Assembly (NCBI RefSeq): GCF_000302595.1
Contig: NZ_JH947127.1
Location: forward strand, 62,001-126,000
Source: Pedobacter arcticus A12
GTDB taxonomy: Bacteria > Bacteroidota > Bacteroidia > Sphingobacteriales > Sphingobacteriaceae
Length of the DNA stretch: 64,000 nucleotides
Direction of reading: 5' to 3'
Both the position numbers and the translations under genes were made by a program. Each line of letters opens with the position of its first letter. Within the stretch, counting starts at the first letter, position 1. The notes below the pieces were generated by a model, which worked only from the letters and a program-made list of their open reading frames with translations, made no database searches and was not told the origin of the DNA. Positions 33,455 through 41,915 of the stretch are shown one piece after another.

Positions 33455-34803
33455 TTTTTTCTGTTTTTAAATTTTGTGATTTGTGGTTTTACAAAAGACG
33501 TATAAAACTCTGGATAAAAACGATAGGCGTAAACAAAAGTGTGGTAAAATTTAACGCCTAATTCCTTACGTAAAATGTACTGCGCTATAATAAACCCAAC
33601 AATATTTGACGCTAAAGTTGCATAAGCGGCACCCAATACTCCAATTTTTAAAATAAAGAAATAGTTTAGCGTTAGGTTTATTGTTGCGGTTACCACCACA
33701 ATATAGAAGGTGGTTTTTGTTTTCCCGATAGAGTCTAAAATAATCCCAAACTGCCTACCAAAAGGGATCAACAGCGTGTACAATAAGGTAATACGGAGTA
33801 ATGGGACTGCATCTGTATACTTTTCGCCAGCTAAAAGGTAAAGTACAAAACTTGGAAAAATATAGATAAAAATTAAGCCTGGAATTAAAATTGCCAAAAT
33901 TGTACCTACAGATTTTTCATAAAGATACCTAATAGCATCTTTCCCTTCGGTCTCTATTCGTTTGGCACTTTGCGGAAACACAATATTGGCAACGGCACTG
34001 GTTGGGATATCTATCAGGTTCACTATTTTAACAGCTACGTTGAACACGCCAGAAGCACTTGGCGAAATGATACTGGAAAGCATCATTTGATCAACACTAC
34101 CCGATAATATAGAGCTCATTGAAGTGCCAAAAGCGTATTTGCCGTAATTAAATAACTTTAGCATCCACCCTTTGTAAATACCAACCGCAAAATTTAAAAA
34201 TGGCTTGGTGTAAAAAAATGCAATTAGCATTGCCGTAGCAGAGCCAATAATTTGTACAAAAACCAAATGACTTAACTGAATATTTACTTTTAGCACATAA
34301 CAATAAAGTACGTATGCAAAAAATATAGCCTGGAAAACAGTATTTGAAACAAAAACCCCTTTAAACTTAAAATGAGCTTGCTCTATACAGTTAAACTGCG
34401 TTAATATTCCGTTTAAAACATATACGATATTGAAAAGATAAAAGAGATTAATCAGCTCGGGCGAGTTAAGTAAACGAGCCAAAACCGCACCCAAAGAAAG
34501 GTTTAAAACTACAATTACTACGGTAATCATTAAATTGATAGTGAAAGCCGCCGACATAATTTTCGGCTTTTCTTCATCGCTTGCGCCAGATAAAAATTTT
34601 ATCAACGCGTTTCTAATCAAACCATCTCTAAAGATATTGAGAATAGTTATGGTGGTCATGTAAACAATCCAAACACCATAATCATGTTCTGATAACCCCC
34701 TAACCAAAAAGAAAAAGCTTCCAAAACCAAATAAAACGCCTGCCATATTTTGAAAAACGTTAATCAGCCCGGATTTTAGCCAGTAATTCCCCTCTCCTTT
34801 CAT
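33451..34803 (-). CDS. Wzx-type polysaccharide flippase
   Basis: 450 residues with about 12-14 hydrophobic helices, MATE/MOP-superfamily style: SGLINVFQNMAGVLFGFGSFFFLVRGLSEHDYGVWIVYMT at the start is the typical O-antigen/teichoic-acid flippase N-terminus. It should move lipid-linked oligosaccharide across the inner membrane for assembly outside. ATGA overlaps on both sides tie it tightly to the GT11 gene and to the unassigned enzyme gene at 34800. No Wzy polymerase is seen in this operon. Confidence 0.9.
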   Translation of the reverse strand: MKGEGNYWLKSGLINVFQNMAGVLFGFGSFFFLVRGLSEHDYGVWIVYMTTITILNIFRDGLIRNALIKFLSGASDEEKPKIMSAAFTINLMITVVIVVLNLSLGAVLARLLNSPELINLFYLFNIVYVLNGILTQFNCIEQAHFKFKGVFVSNTVFQAIFFAYVLYCYVLKVNIQLSHLVFVQIIGSATAMLIAFFYTKPFLNFAVGIYKGWMLKLFNYGKYAFGTSMSSILSGSVDQMMLSSIISPSASGVFNVAVKIVNLIDIPTSAVANIVFPQSAKRIETEGKDAIRYLYEKSVGTILAILIPGLIFIYIFPSFVLYLLAGEKYTDAVPLLRITLLYTLLIPFGRQFGIILDSIGKTKTTFYIVVVTATINLTLNYFFILKIGVLGAAYATLASNIVGFIIAQYILRKELGVKFYHTFVYAYRFYPEFYTSFVKPQITKFKNRKK

Positions 34804-35777
34804 GCTTTATTTGGGGTGTAAAAATCGTTAATGTAAGCTTTCACCTCTTCATCGTTTTTAGCATGATGGATTATTGCGCCAGATAATTTGGGAAATAGTG
34901 TTTGGAAACACCCAAAATGATGCTCAGGACCTTGTTTGGATAAAATAATATTTTCACCTTCAAAGCAACTTGCCAAAGCTGCGGTTCCGCCATGAATGGA
35001 TAAAAACTTGTCGGCGTTGGCATAAACACACATCTGAAAATGATTGAAACTGGTTGCTTTAATTGCGTTCTCCCGGTATAAATCTTCCATTAAAACCACT
35101 GACGGATATTCCTTTTTGATAAAGTCGTATTCATTTAAATCATTCACTTCACTGGTATCAGAAGTAATTTGCTCTGGTCGCGGACGGTTATAAATAATCT
35201 GATAATGTGCACCAAGTTTATCAAAGATGAATTTCAACATATCTATGCTAAAGAAACTAATTGGTGGGCCGTCCCATTCGGTATTGTAACGGTTTGCAAC
35301 CACCAAAACTGGCTTATCGTAAACAAAAATATCATTTTTAAAATGGGCTTTAAAAGGTACTTGCTCCCATTTTTTCATATCGTAATTATGGCTGTATAAA
35401 ATCCTCGGCGTTTCGTAATTGTAATTGCCTTCGTTGGTTCGCACATTATAAACTTCTTGATGATCGGGCGAAAAGAAATACATTTCTTTGGTAAACTTTG
35501 CGCCTTCCGTTCTTAATAGCGTACCATTTTTGTAATGCCAATAAGCAAATGGAATCACAAACTCCAATTCGGGTGCAAACTCACCATCAAAAGAAATCAC
35601 TTTATACTTTTTCTTAGAAAAATAATCTTTGAAAATGTATTTGAGCTGCACAAATTGGCAATAGTAGGTATCTCTGTAATAATATCTTACATCCCAGTGT
35701 AATTTACCATATCTTAATCTAACATATAAGCTAATTAGTTTGGTAATGATGTTATTTGGTACTTTATGCGCCGTCAA
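34800..35777 (-). CDS. Putative glycosyltransferase of unassigned family (in glycan operon)
   Basis: 325 residues, no signal peptide and no transmembrane helix. It has many Tyr/Trp/Phe residues and a C-terminal segment MCVYANADKFLSIHGGTAALASCFEGENIILSKQGPEHHFGCFQTLFP that looks like the nucleotide-sugar-binding half of GT-B enzymes (compare 'sIhGa.la....f' in GT61). The first 120 residues (YYYRDTYYCQFVQLKYIF...) match nothing I know. The call rests on this partial resemblance and on its place between the flippase and a GT2, with 4-bp overlaps to both. Confidence 0.65.
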   Translation of the reverse strand: MTAHKVPNNIITKLISLYVRLRYGKLHWDVRYYYRDTYYCQFVQLKYIFKDYFSKKKYKVISFDGEFAPELEFVIPFAYWHYKNGTLLRTEGAKFTKEMYFFSPDHQEVYNVRTNEGNYNYETPRILYSHNYDMKKWEQVPFKAHFKNDIFVYDKPVLVVANRYNTEWDGPPISFFSIDMLKFIFDKLGAHYQIIYNRPRPEQITSDTSEVNDLNEYDFIKKEYPSVVLMEDLYRENAIKATSFNHFQMCVYANADKFLSIHGGTAALASCFEGENIILSKQGPEHHFGCFQTLFPKLSGAIIHHAKNDEEVKAYINDFYTPNKA

Positions 35778-36661
35778 ATTTTCCCTCCATTTAAATATTC
35801 TAACAAGCGTTTTGAGTGAAGTTTAATTCGGTATTTGAATGCTTTTAAAATCCCGCCCTCAGCAATCAATCTACGAGAAGATGTAAAAACTGTGGCTTTT
35901 TGATCAGTCACTAATTTTAGTTTTCCCGTTTTCATTAAATTAACTGCCATTCGCCCATCTTCAGATTCATCAACATAATATTCGCTGCCTATGGCGTTGT
36001 CAAATTTACGTACATTCTTTACTTTAAAACCTCCGTTATCCAAACCAACTTGAGTAATAAAGCCCATGTTGAAGCCTAAAAAATTGATATGCTCCCGGTT
36101 TCTTTTGCGTAACCTGATGATAATACCTGCAAAGCGCTCATAAATCCAAAACACACAACGATCGTATGCGTTTTCCGGAATAAATGCGTACCTGCCATAC
36201 ACGCCAACAATTTCATTATCCGCCTGTAAAGGTGCAACCATTGCGTCAATCCATCCGGGTGGATAAAAAGTATCCGAATCTGCACATAAATGGTATTTTC
36301 CCTTGGCTTTTTCTAAACCCAATTGCCTAGCAAAAGTAATTCCCTGCTGTGGTTCAAAGTAACTTCGTACGCTAAGTGCGTCTAAAACTTTTTGTGTACC
36401 GTCTGTAGAGTTATTGTTGATCACTACAATTTCCACTTTTCTGGTGGTATTGCTAGCCGCTAATGACGATAAAGTTCTGAATATATTGTTTTCCTCGTTC
36501 CAAGCGGGAATCATTACAGAAATCTCAGCTTCATCATCGCTGAATCTGCAGATTCTTTCTCTGATATCATTAAGCTCAAGATTGCTCAAATCGGCAAAAC
36601 CTTTATTAAAATAAAGATGCGGTTTTAACCAAGATGGCAATTTAAATAAGGCTACGGCCAT
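35774..36661 (-). CDS. Glycosyltransferase family 2
   Basis: 295 residues. GT-A fold: ISVMIPAWNEENNIFRTLSSLAA, VEIVVINNNSTDGTQKVL, and the metal-binding DXD in LCADSDTFYPPGW; the acceptor region EYYVDESEDGRMAVNLMKTGKL has the conserved ED. About 45 extra N-terminal residues precede the GT-A domain. It overlaps the gene before it by 20 bp and the one after by 4 bp. The transferred sugar cannot be told. Confidence 0.9.
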   Translation of the reverse strand: MAVALFKLPSWLKPHLYFNKGFADLSNLELNDIRERICRFSDDEAEISVMIPAWNEENNIFRTLSSLAASNTTRKVEIVVINNNSTDGTQKVLDALSVRSYFEPQQGITFARQLGLEKAKGKYHLCADSDTFYPPGWIDAMVAPLQADNEIVGVYGRYAFIPENAYDRCVFWIYERFAGIIIRLRKRNREHINFLGFNMGFITQVGLDNGGFKVKNVRKFDNAIGSEYYVDESEDGRMAVNLMKTGKLKLVTDQKATVFTSSRRLIAEGGILKAFKYRIKLHSKRLLEYLNGGKI

Positions 36662-37445
36662 TGGTTTTGCGCTTTATTTTAAAAATTAGTAATTCTAGAT
36701 TAAATCGTAAATATCGATAAACTGCTCTAGTTATCACAGAGAATAAACGGTTGCTGTTGCGCAAAATATTTCTTTTAATCGTACTAGGCTCTTCAACACT
36801 ATTTTCTTGTGCTAATAGAACGTTGATATCATCATAGAAATAAGCTTTTGGCTTACCTGCCAATACCTGCATCATCATATTGTACTCTGTTCTGTCGGGC
36901 TTTATCCCCTCTTCATATTCTCCAAATCTATCAAAAAAGTTCTGACGGCGTAAATGCGGATGATCACTGTATACATAAAATTTACGGTAGCCTTCCCAAA
37001 AATTACGGTGTTTAAAGTGCATTTCCGAGAAACCATCGCTCACTGGTATTAAATAAGGGAACTTAAAATAGGCATAAAAGCGTACAAAATCTAAGTCTGC
37101 ATCCTTTTCTAAAAATTGGTGGGCTTTCTGTAATTTCTCAATTAATATAGGTTGTGGAATAAAATCTTCCTGAATATATAAAGTGTATGGTGTTTTTATT
37201 ACTTTTTGCCCTTTATTGATATTATTGCCAAGACCTTTGTTGACTGGTGTTTTAATCAGTGTAAACTGATAAATGCGCTGTAATTCTTCAACAAAATCAA
37301 GATGCTCGGGCTTGCTGCCATCATCAGAAACTACAATTTCGTGGAACTTTAATTCTAGCCTATGTAATCCTTTCAGAAGTTTTTCTAAAGATTTGCTCCG
37401 ATTATAATGGGTAACCAGTACCGAGATATCATTAAAGACCACCAT
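36642..37445 (-). CDS. Glycosyltransferase family 2
   Basis: 267 residues: the GT-A start ISVLVTHYNRSKSLEKLLKGL, VVSDDGSKPEHL, the short nucleotide segment PVNKGLGNNINKG, and a DXD-like QEDF in YTLYIQEDFIPQP. The C-terminal ~60 residues are basic and Arg/Asn-rich (FKIKRKTNGRSLI). It is the second gene of the operon, 42 bp after the GT8 gene. A family-level call only. Confidence 0.88.
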   Translation of the reverse strand: MVVFNDISVLVTHYNRSKSLEKLLKGLHRLELKFHEIVVSDDGSKPEHLDFVEELQRIYQFTLIKTPVNKGLGNNINKGQKVIKTPYTLYIQEDFIPQPILIEKLQKAHQFLEKDADLDFVRFYAYFKFPYLIPVSDGFSEMHFKHRNFWEGYRKFYVYSDHPHLRRQNFFDRFGEYEEGIKPDRTEYNMMMQVLAGKPKAYFYDDINVLLAQENSVEEPSTIKRNILRNSNRLFSVITRAVYRYLRFNLELLIFKIKRKTNGRSLI

Positions 37446-37487
37446 TTATAAAAAAAATTAACTGCTAAACTATAAAATAAACCTCGA

Positions 37488-38369
37488 TTAGGGAATTAAA
37501 GCTTTAATTCTCTTTTTAAGCTTTATAATAGCTTTGCGTATCAAACGGCTGATATCACTTTTCAAAGGCATCCCCCGCCATGGTGTCATTTCTAAATATT
37601 TAAAAAATGCTTTTCGTAAAATTGGATCCGAGTTATAAGATTTAAATATGGGCTTAATATCCAAGTAATGAATGCAGTTGGGGTTTGGATGATAAATATT
37701 TGCGAACCAGTTCCACATTGGATTTACCTGCAACCATTTCCCAGTAAAAACCACGTTTAATCCATACTGATCCGCATAGTTCACATGTGCTATATTTTCA
37801 CGCATTGCCGTAAAAACTTGATTTGGTATATCCTGGGCAACCCATTGCTCGCAATCAATCAGCATCATTCCCGAATTAAAATAAGGCGCATCTTCATCTA
37901 TTCCTAAAGCTTTATAGTTTGGAATACCGCCCCATTTACAACCAGCTATTTTACCAACATCTAACACTGCAGCCATTGCATAACCTTGCATATCTACATT
38001 CCAGAGGTCAGATACATCTGCCTGTACAATCATGTCCACATCAAAATAAATTAGCTTTTTTACCTCTTTTGGAACCACAAATGGTGCAAAAAGCCTTAAA
38101 TATGCTGTTGAAGGAAATGCGGAATCATCCATCGGAAACTTAACATCTTTCGGAAATACTTCCTCAGCATTTTTCCAGATGAGCTGCGATTTATCTGCAT
38201 CAACAATCAAAGAATTTATTTTTTCTTGATTTGATTTGGAGATATGATCGTTTAATAGGTAAAAGTTTATTGGTTCTGCGGTATGATGGTTGTACAGGAT
38301 AGATTTGATTAATGTTGCCATTAATACCGCATAATTGTTATTACTTGCGAGCGCTATTGAGATCATCAA
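37488..38369 (-). CDS. Glycosyltransferase family 8 (lipopolysaccharide glucosyl/galactosyl type)
   Basis: 293 residues. GT8 landmarks: SIALASNNNYAVLMATLIKSIL, the LLND segment, FPSTAYLRLFAPFVVP, the DXD motif in KLIYFDVDMIVQADVSDLW, and YFNSGMMLIDCEQW; the C-terminal YLDIKPIF...PWRG is typical. It adds a hexose from a UDP donor. It is the first gene of the polysaccharide operon, with only 36 bp separating it from the partner-switching genes that end at 38406 on the same strand, so read-through from that module is likely. Confidence 0.9.
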   Translation of the reverse strand: MMISIALASNNNYAVLMATLIKSILYNHHTAEPINFYLLNDHISKSNQEKINSLIVDADKSQLIWKNAEEVFPKDVKFPMDDSAFPSTAYLRLFAPFVVPKEVKKLIYFDVDMIVQADVSDLWNVDMQGYAMAAVLDVGKIAGCKWGGIPNYKALGIDEDAPYFNSGMMLIDCEQWVAQDIPNQVFTAMRENIAHVNYADQYGLNVVFTGKWLQVNPMWNWFANIYHPNPNCIHYLDIKPIFKSYNSDPILRKAFFKYLEMTPWRGMPLKSDISRLIRKAIIKLKKRIKALIP

Positions 38370-38405
38370 TAAGTTGGTTAATTTTTTTACGCTAGCAAGA
38401 TAGAA

Positions 38406-38957
38406 TTATTTAAAATTAAAAACCACTTCAAAGGTATTTCTCCCATCGGGAACGTTGTAGTGGTAATGGAAAGAACTTGCACATTGCTTGATCACCATTA
38501 AACCGAAGTTTTCGGGCAGCTCGTGGGCAGATAGATAATCAATTTCTTTTGGTTCTAAAAATTCGATCAGATCTTCGTTTTTAATTAAAATATCTAACGA
38601 ATAATTATCTCCAAAAACTGCTAACATCTGTGTTGGATATCGGAAACCTGTTAATGGAAAACAGTAAGATTTTCCGGTTTTGGAATCTAAAAACGAAAAC
38701 CTGCTACCTGCATCTATTTTTCTGATGCTTATTTCGTCAGCGCCGATTTCAAGCTCTAAAAAAGATATCGCTTTAGTATGCTTCATCGCATTTGTAAGCA
38801 GTTCCATAATCACCAGTTTAAACTTTGCAAGCCGTTTAAAATCACCAGACAATGGTTCAAAATCACCGACAAAGTTACAGCAAGTATCTATAAAAGTTCT
38901 ATAGCTACTAATTTGAGCTGGTATTTCAAGAATAAGTTTTTGGGATTTAAAGACCAT
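38406..38957 (-). CDS. RsbW/SpoIIAB-type anti-sigma-like ATP-binding protein
   Basis: 183 residues with a GHKL-type ATPase fold: N box MELLTNAMKHT (about residue 50), a D-x-G segment IDAGSRF (the second glycine of DxGxG is Arg here), then a longer than usual middle with GKSYCFPLTGFRYPTQ before the C-terminal GLMVIKQCASS and NTFEVVFNF strand. RsbW-like kinases phosphorylate a STAS partner. It follows the STAS gene with a 1-bp TAATG overlap, and the receiver-PP2C gene above that. Kinase activity is uncertain because of the altered G1 box. Confidence 0.82.
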   Translation of the reverse strand: MVFKSQKLILEIPAQISSYRTFIDTCCNFVGDFEPLSGDFKRLAKFKLVIMELLTNAMKHTKAISFLELEIGADEISIRKIDAGSRFSFLDSKTGKSYCFPLTGFRYPTQMLAVFGDNYSLDILIKNEDLIEFLEPKEIDYLSAHELPENFGLMVIKQCASSFHYHYNVPDGRNTFEVVFNFK

Positions 38958-39295
38958 TATTTAAGCTCCTCTATTGCTTCTTCTTTAGTGTCATAAATCT
39001 TAAAAACTTTATCTAAACGGGTAAGTTCAAATAAGGCCATCACGTCGGTATTAACGTTTACCAGCGCCATCTCTCCACCTTTCGATAATACGTTTTTTAA
39101 ACCTGCAACCAATGCACCGATGAAAGAACTATCCATATACTGGATTTCGCTCATATCTAACACTAGTTTTGGCGGTGTTACTTCGGTAGTATCGTATAAA
39201 AACTTTTTAAAATCTTCAGACTGGTTCAAACTTGCTTCCGATAAATTAATATTTATCAGCACAACATTGTTTATGATGCTTTTACTGTAATCCAT
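38957..39295 (-). CDS. STAS domain anti-sigma-antagonist protein
   Basis: 112 residues, single STAS domain with the phosphorylation loop YMDSSFIGAL (candidate phosphoserine S57; the usual DSSG glycine is Phe). It lies 1 bp after the receiver-PP2C gene and overlaps the kinase-like gene by one base, so all three are one unit. Expected role (family knowledge): free or phosphorylated by the RsbW-like partner and dephosphorylated by the PP2C protein, so that the released partner acts downstream. Confidence 0.9.
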   Translation of the reverse strand: MDYSKSIINNVVLININLSEASLNQSEDFKKFLYDTTEVTPPKLVLDMSEIQYMDSSFIGALVAGLKNVLSKGGEMALVNVNTDVMALFELTRLDKVFKIYDTKEEAIEELK

Positions 39296-39296
39296 T

Positions 39297-40421
39297 TTAG
39301 AGACGTTTAATTTGTATTAGGCTGCAATCATCAACCTGGTATTTTTTGTTATTAAATATGCTTGAGGTAATTTCTTTAAAAGTGAGGTTCTGTTGTAAAT
39401 GGGCCTTAAGCTCCTTGGCAAACATCCCTAAATCCGTTTTCTTTACTCCGTTTGCTTCAAAATCGATGGCTCCATCAGAAAGCAGGTATATCTTATCATT
39501 TGATTCGGAACTAATCAGCTGCTCATTGAAATTACCGTTTTTAAAAAAACCCAGCAACAAGCCTTTTGATTTGTACTGTGTAATTTCGTTTGTTGCGTTG
39601 CCAAACTTTAACAGCGGTAAATCACTAGCTCCTGAATAAGTAATCAACCCTTCTTCATCATCAATTAAAACCAAACTTAAGGTTGAGTAAATATCATCCA
39701 AAAACTCATCTACATGAATTACTTGGTTAATGCGTTGCATAATTTGCGCTACAGACAAATTACCATCAAACACACAGAGCCTAATTGCAGAACGTATATA
39801 GCTTAAAAAGGTGAAGGAGAAAAACCAAGCACCCCATTTCTTTCCCATCACATCGCCCAGCACAATAAAAGTGTAACGGTCATCTATTTTAATAAAATCA
39901 ATAAAATCTCCGCCGGGGTGGTTCTGAAAAGTTTTGTGAAAAACATCAACCTCAAATTTTTTGAGTTTTAGGCTTTTGTTAGGTACATTTTTTAGGTTGA
40001 GCTTATCTGCTACAAGCTTAAGCTCGTTTATCGACTTCTCTTTTTGCTCTACAACAGCAGCTAAGATATTTTTTACTTTAGCAACTAGCTGAACTATAGG
40101 TGTGTTTTTATCAATATAATCAATCGCTTTTAGGGCTAAACCTTTGTCAATCAGTATTTCCTTATTGTGTGCGGTGTGGAATAAAAAAGGGATGTTTTTT
40201 AACTGATTGTTTTCTAGCAATCTCCTTCTAAATTCAAACCCATCAGCTTCGGGCATTTCAATATCCGAAATGATCAAATCCTGAATTTCATTATCTAAAA
40301 TCTCAAAAGCGGTTGCCACCGATGTAGCAGTGACTACGTCGAAACCATTCTGACTCAACACTTGTTGCATCAAGCGAAGCTGAAAAGGTTCATCATCAAC
40401 TAAAAGTATTTTTTTACCCAC
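39297..40421 (-). CDS. Response regulator with PP2C-type (SpoIIE/RsbU) phosphatase domain
   Basis: 374 residues. Residues 1-125: a receiver domain with DDEP (9-12), phosphoacceptor D53 (IISDIEMPEADGF) and a lysine near 106. Residues ~130-374: a SpoIIE/PP2C phosphatase with GDFIDFIKI, IVLGDVMGKKWGAWF, LVLIDDEEGLITYSGASDLPLL and IYLLSDGAIDFE; the metal-binding aspartates (in GDF, GDV, SDG) are kept although the usual GDVSGHG is changed. The protein should dephosphorylate the STAS partner when its receiver is phosphorylated. No cognate histidine kinase is next to it. Confidence 0.92.
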   Translation of the reverse strand: MGKKILLVDDEPFQLRLMQQVLSQNGFDVVTATSVATAFEILDNEIQDLIISDIEMPEADGFEFRRRLLENNQLKNIPFLFHTAHNKEILIDKGLALKAIDYIDKNTPIVQLVAKVKNILAAVVEQKEKSINELKLVADKLNLKNVPNKSLKLKKFEVDVFHKTFQNHPGGDFIDFIKIDDRYTFIVLGDVMGKKWGAWFFSFTFLSYIRSAIRLCVFDGNLSVAQIMQRINQVIHVDEFLDDIYSTLSLVLIDDEEGLITYSGASDLPLLKFGNATNEITQYKSKGLLLGFFKNGNFNEQLISSESNDKIYLLSDGAIDFEANGVKKTDLGMFAKELKAHLQQNLTFKEITSSIFNNKKYQVDDCSLIQIKRL

Positions 40422-40428
40422 TTTTTAA

Positions 40429-40941
40429 TTATTGGTTCGCAAATTTAAAGTATGATTTAACAATAACAAACACCCCAGTTAATACAATTACCAATGAAAT
40501 TAAATCCATTAAAGTAAAACCATCGTTTACACTAAAATAAAATATAGTAAACATTTCGAAGTATTTAGGTGCTGGCAATATAATCATTGCAAAACCAAGA
40601 GTTACCATTACAAACCCAATTAATACAGGAATAAGCATTTCTACATAGTGTTTTACAGCTACAGATTTAGCAACTTTTGTATCGATAAAATTATTTTTAA
40701 GGATAGATTCAATTTTATCTAATTTCTGTAAACGCGAAAGCTCATCATCATCAACGGTTTTAAATTCGGCAATCAGTTCAGACTCGCTTAACTTATTATC
40801 TATCGCTTTATTAAATTTGTGTTGCAGGGTTTTAATATTGGCAGAATTAATGTCCACTTTATTAAGTGCTACTATTAAGTCGTTTAATTTCTCATCTACA
40901 GAAGCTTCTTGCATATTTTGAAAACTTATTGAACTTTCCAT
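40429..40941 (-). CDS. Small membrane protein heading the partner-switching operon
   Basis: 170 residues: a cytoplasmic N-terminal helical half (about 1-95, Lys/Asp/Asn-rich with likely coiled coil) and two transmembrane helices (about 103-126 MLIPVLIGFVMVTLGFAMIILP; about 142-165 LMDLISLVIVLTGVFVIVKSY). It starts the operon leading into the receiver-PP2C gene 7 bp later. No family recognised; it could anchor the signalling module at the membrane (inference). Confidence 0.75.
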   Translation of the reverse strand: MESSISFQNMQEASVDEKLNDLIVALNKVDINSANIKTLQHKFNKAIDNKLSESELIAEFKTVDDDELSRLQKLDKIESILKNNFIDTKVAKSVAVKHYVEMLIPVLIGFVMVTLGFAMIILPAPKYFEMFTIFYFSVNDGFTLMDLISLVIVLTGVFVIVKSYFKFANQ

Positions 40942-41003
40942 CCTGTTAATTGTATTATTGCGTTAAAACAAATTATTTTAATTTAGCATCTTAATCATCT
41001 TGG

Positions 41004-41915
41004 ATGAAGCTTGTATCAATCGTTACCGTAAACTTTAATCAGCCTTTAGCAACTATTGCACTGCTTCAATCTTTAAAAAACCAAGGTTATGCAAACATTG
41101 AGGTGATATTGGTAGATAACGCCAGCGAGGAAAATCACGAGGCAGTATTCCATAATACTTATCCCAATCTTACCTTTATTCGTACAAAAACCAATTTAGG
41201 TTTCGCTGGAGGCAATAATTATGGAATTAATATTGCAAAAGGTGATTATATTTTTCTTCTAAACAACGATACCGAAGTGCCTTACGGCTGTATTACGCAA
41301 ATGGTTGAAGAATTAGAGGCCGAAGAAAGCATTGGATTATTATCTCCTTTAATTCTTTACGATGATGATAAAAGCATTATTCAATATGCTGGATATACTC
41401 CGTTAAACTATCTTACAGCAAGAAATAAACAGATTGGTCAGTTCGAAAAAAACGTTGGGCAATTTGATGGAGTTACCCAAAAAACAGGATTCTGCCATGG
41501 CGCCGCCGTAATGTGCCGAACAGAAGATATGCAGAAAGCCGGTTTAATGGATGAAAACTATTTTCTTTATTATGAGGAATTAGACTGGTGCGAGAAGTTT
41601 AAAAAAACTGGAAAAGAGATTTATTTTACTGGAAAAACCTTTATTTACCACAAAGAATCGATATCTGTTGGAAAAGAAAGTGCCATAAAAACCTATTTCA
41701 TAACCCGTAATCGGATGTTGTTTATCCGAAAAAATACTGGTCTTTTAAATACTTTGTTTTTCAGCACTTACTATATTTTTATAGCTTGCCCTAAAATGAT
41801 TGTAAAATATGCCTTAACGGGAAAAAGTCGCCTTATTAAATGGGTGTTGAAAGCAGTTTTATGGAATTTAACACATCAAAAAAATAGTAAAAATTTAGGT
41901 TTTAAAATAAAATAA
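41004..41915 (+). CDS. Glycosyltransferase family 2 (rhamnosyltransferase-like, WbbL/WcaE type)
   Basis: 303 residues. GT-A landmarks: MKLVSIVTVNFNQPLATIALLQSLK, VILVDNASEENHE, TNLGFAGGNNYGINIAKGDYIFLLNNDTEVP (nucleotide pocket and NND metal motif), GFCHGAAVMCRTEDMQKAGLMDENYFLYYEELDWCEKFKK (acceptor/ED region). This type often transfers rhamnose from dTDP-rhamnose (family knowledge, not proven here). A hydrophobic segment near residues 245-265 suggests membrane association. Its stop overlaps the start of the next GT2 gene by one base. Divergent from the partner-switching operon (63 bp). Confidence 0.9.
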   Translation: MKLVSIVTVNFNQPLATIALLQSLKNQGYANIEVILVDNASEENHEAVFHNTYPNLTFIRTKTNLGFAGGNNYGINIAKGDYIFLLNNDTEVPYGCITQMVEELEAEESIGLLSPLILYDDDKSIIQYAGYTPLNYLTARNKQIGQFEKNVGQFDGVTQKTGFCHGAAVMCRTEDMQKAGLMDENYFLYYEELDWCEKFKKTGKEIYFTGKTFIYHKESISVGKESAIKTYFITRNRMLFIRKNTGLLNTLFFSTYYIFIACPKMIVKYALTGKSRLIKWVLKAVLWNLTHQKNSKNLGFKIK

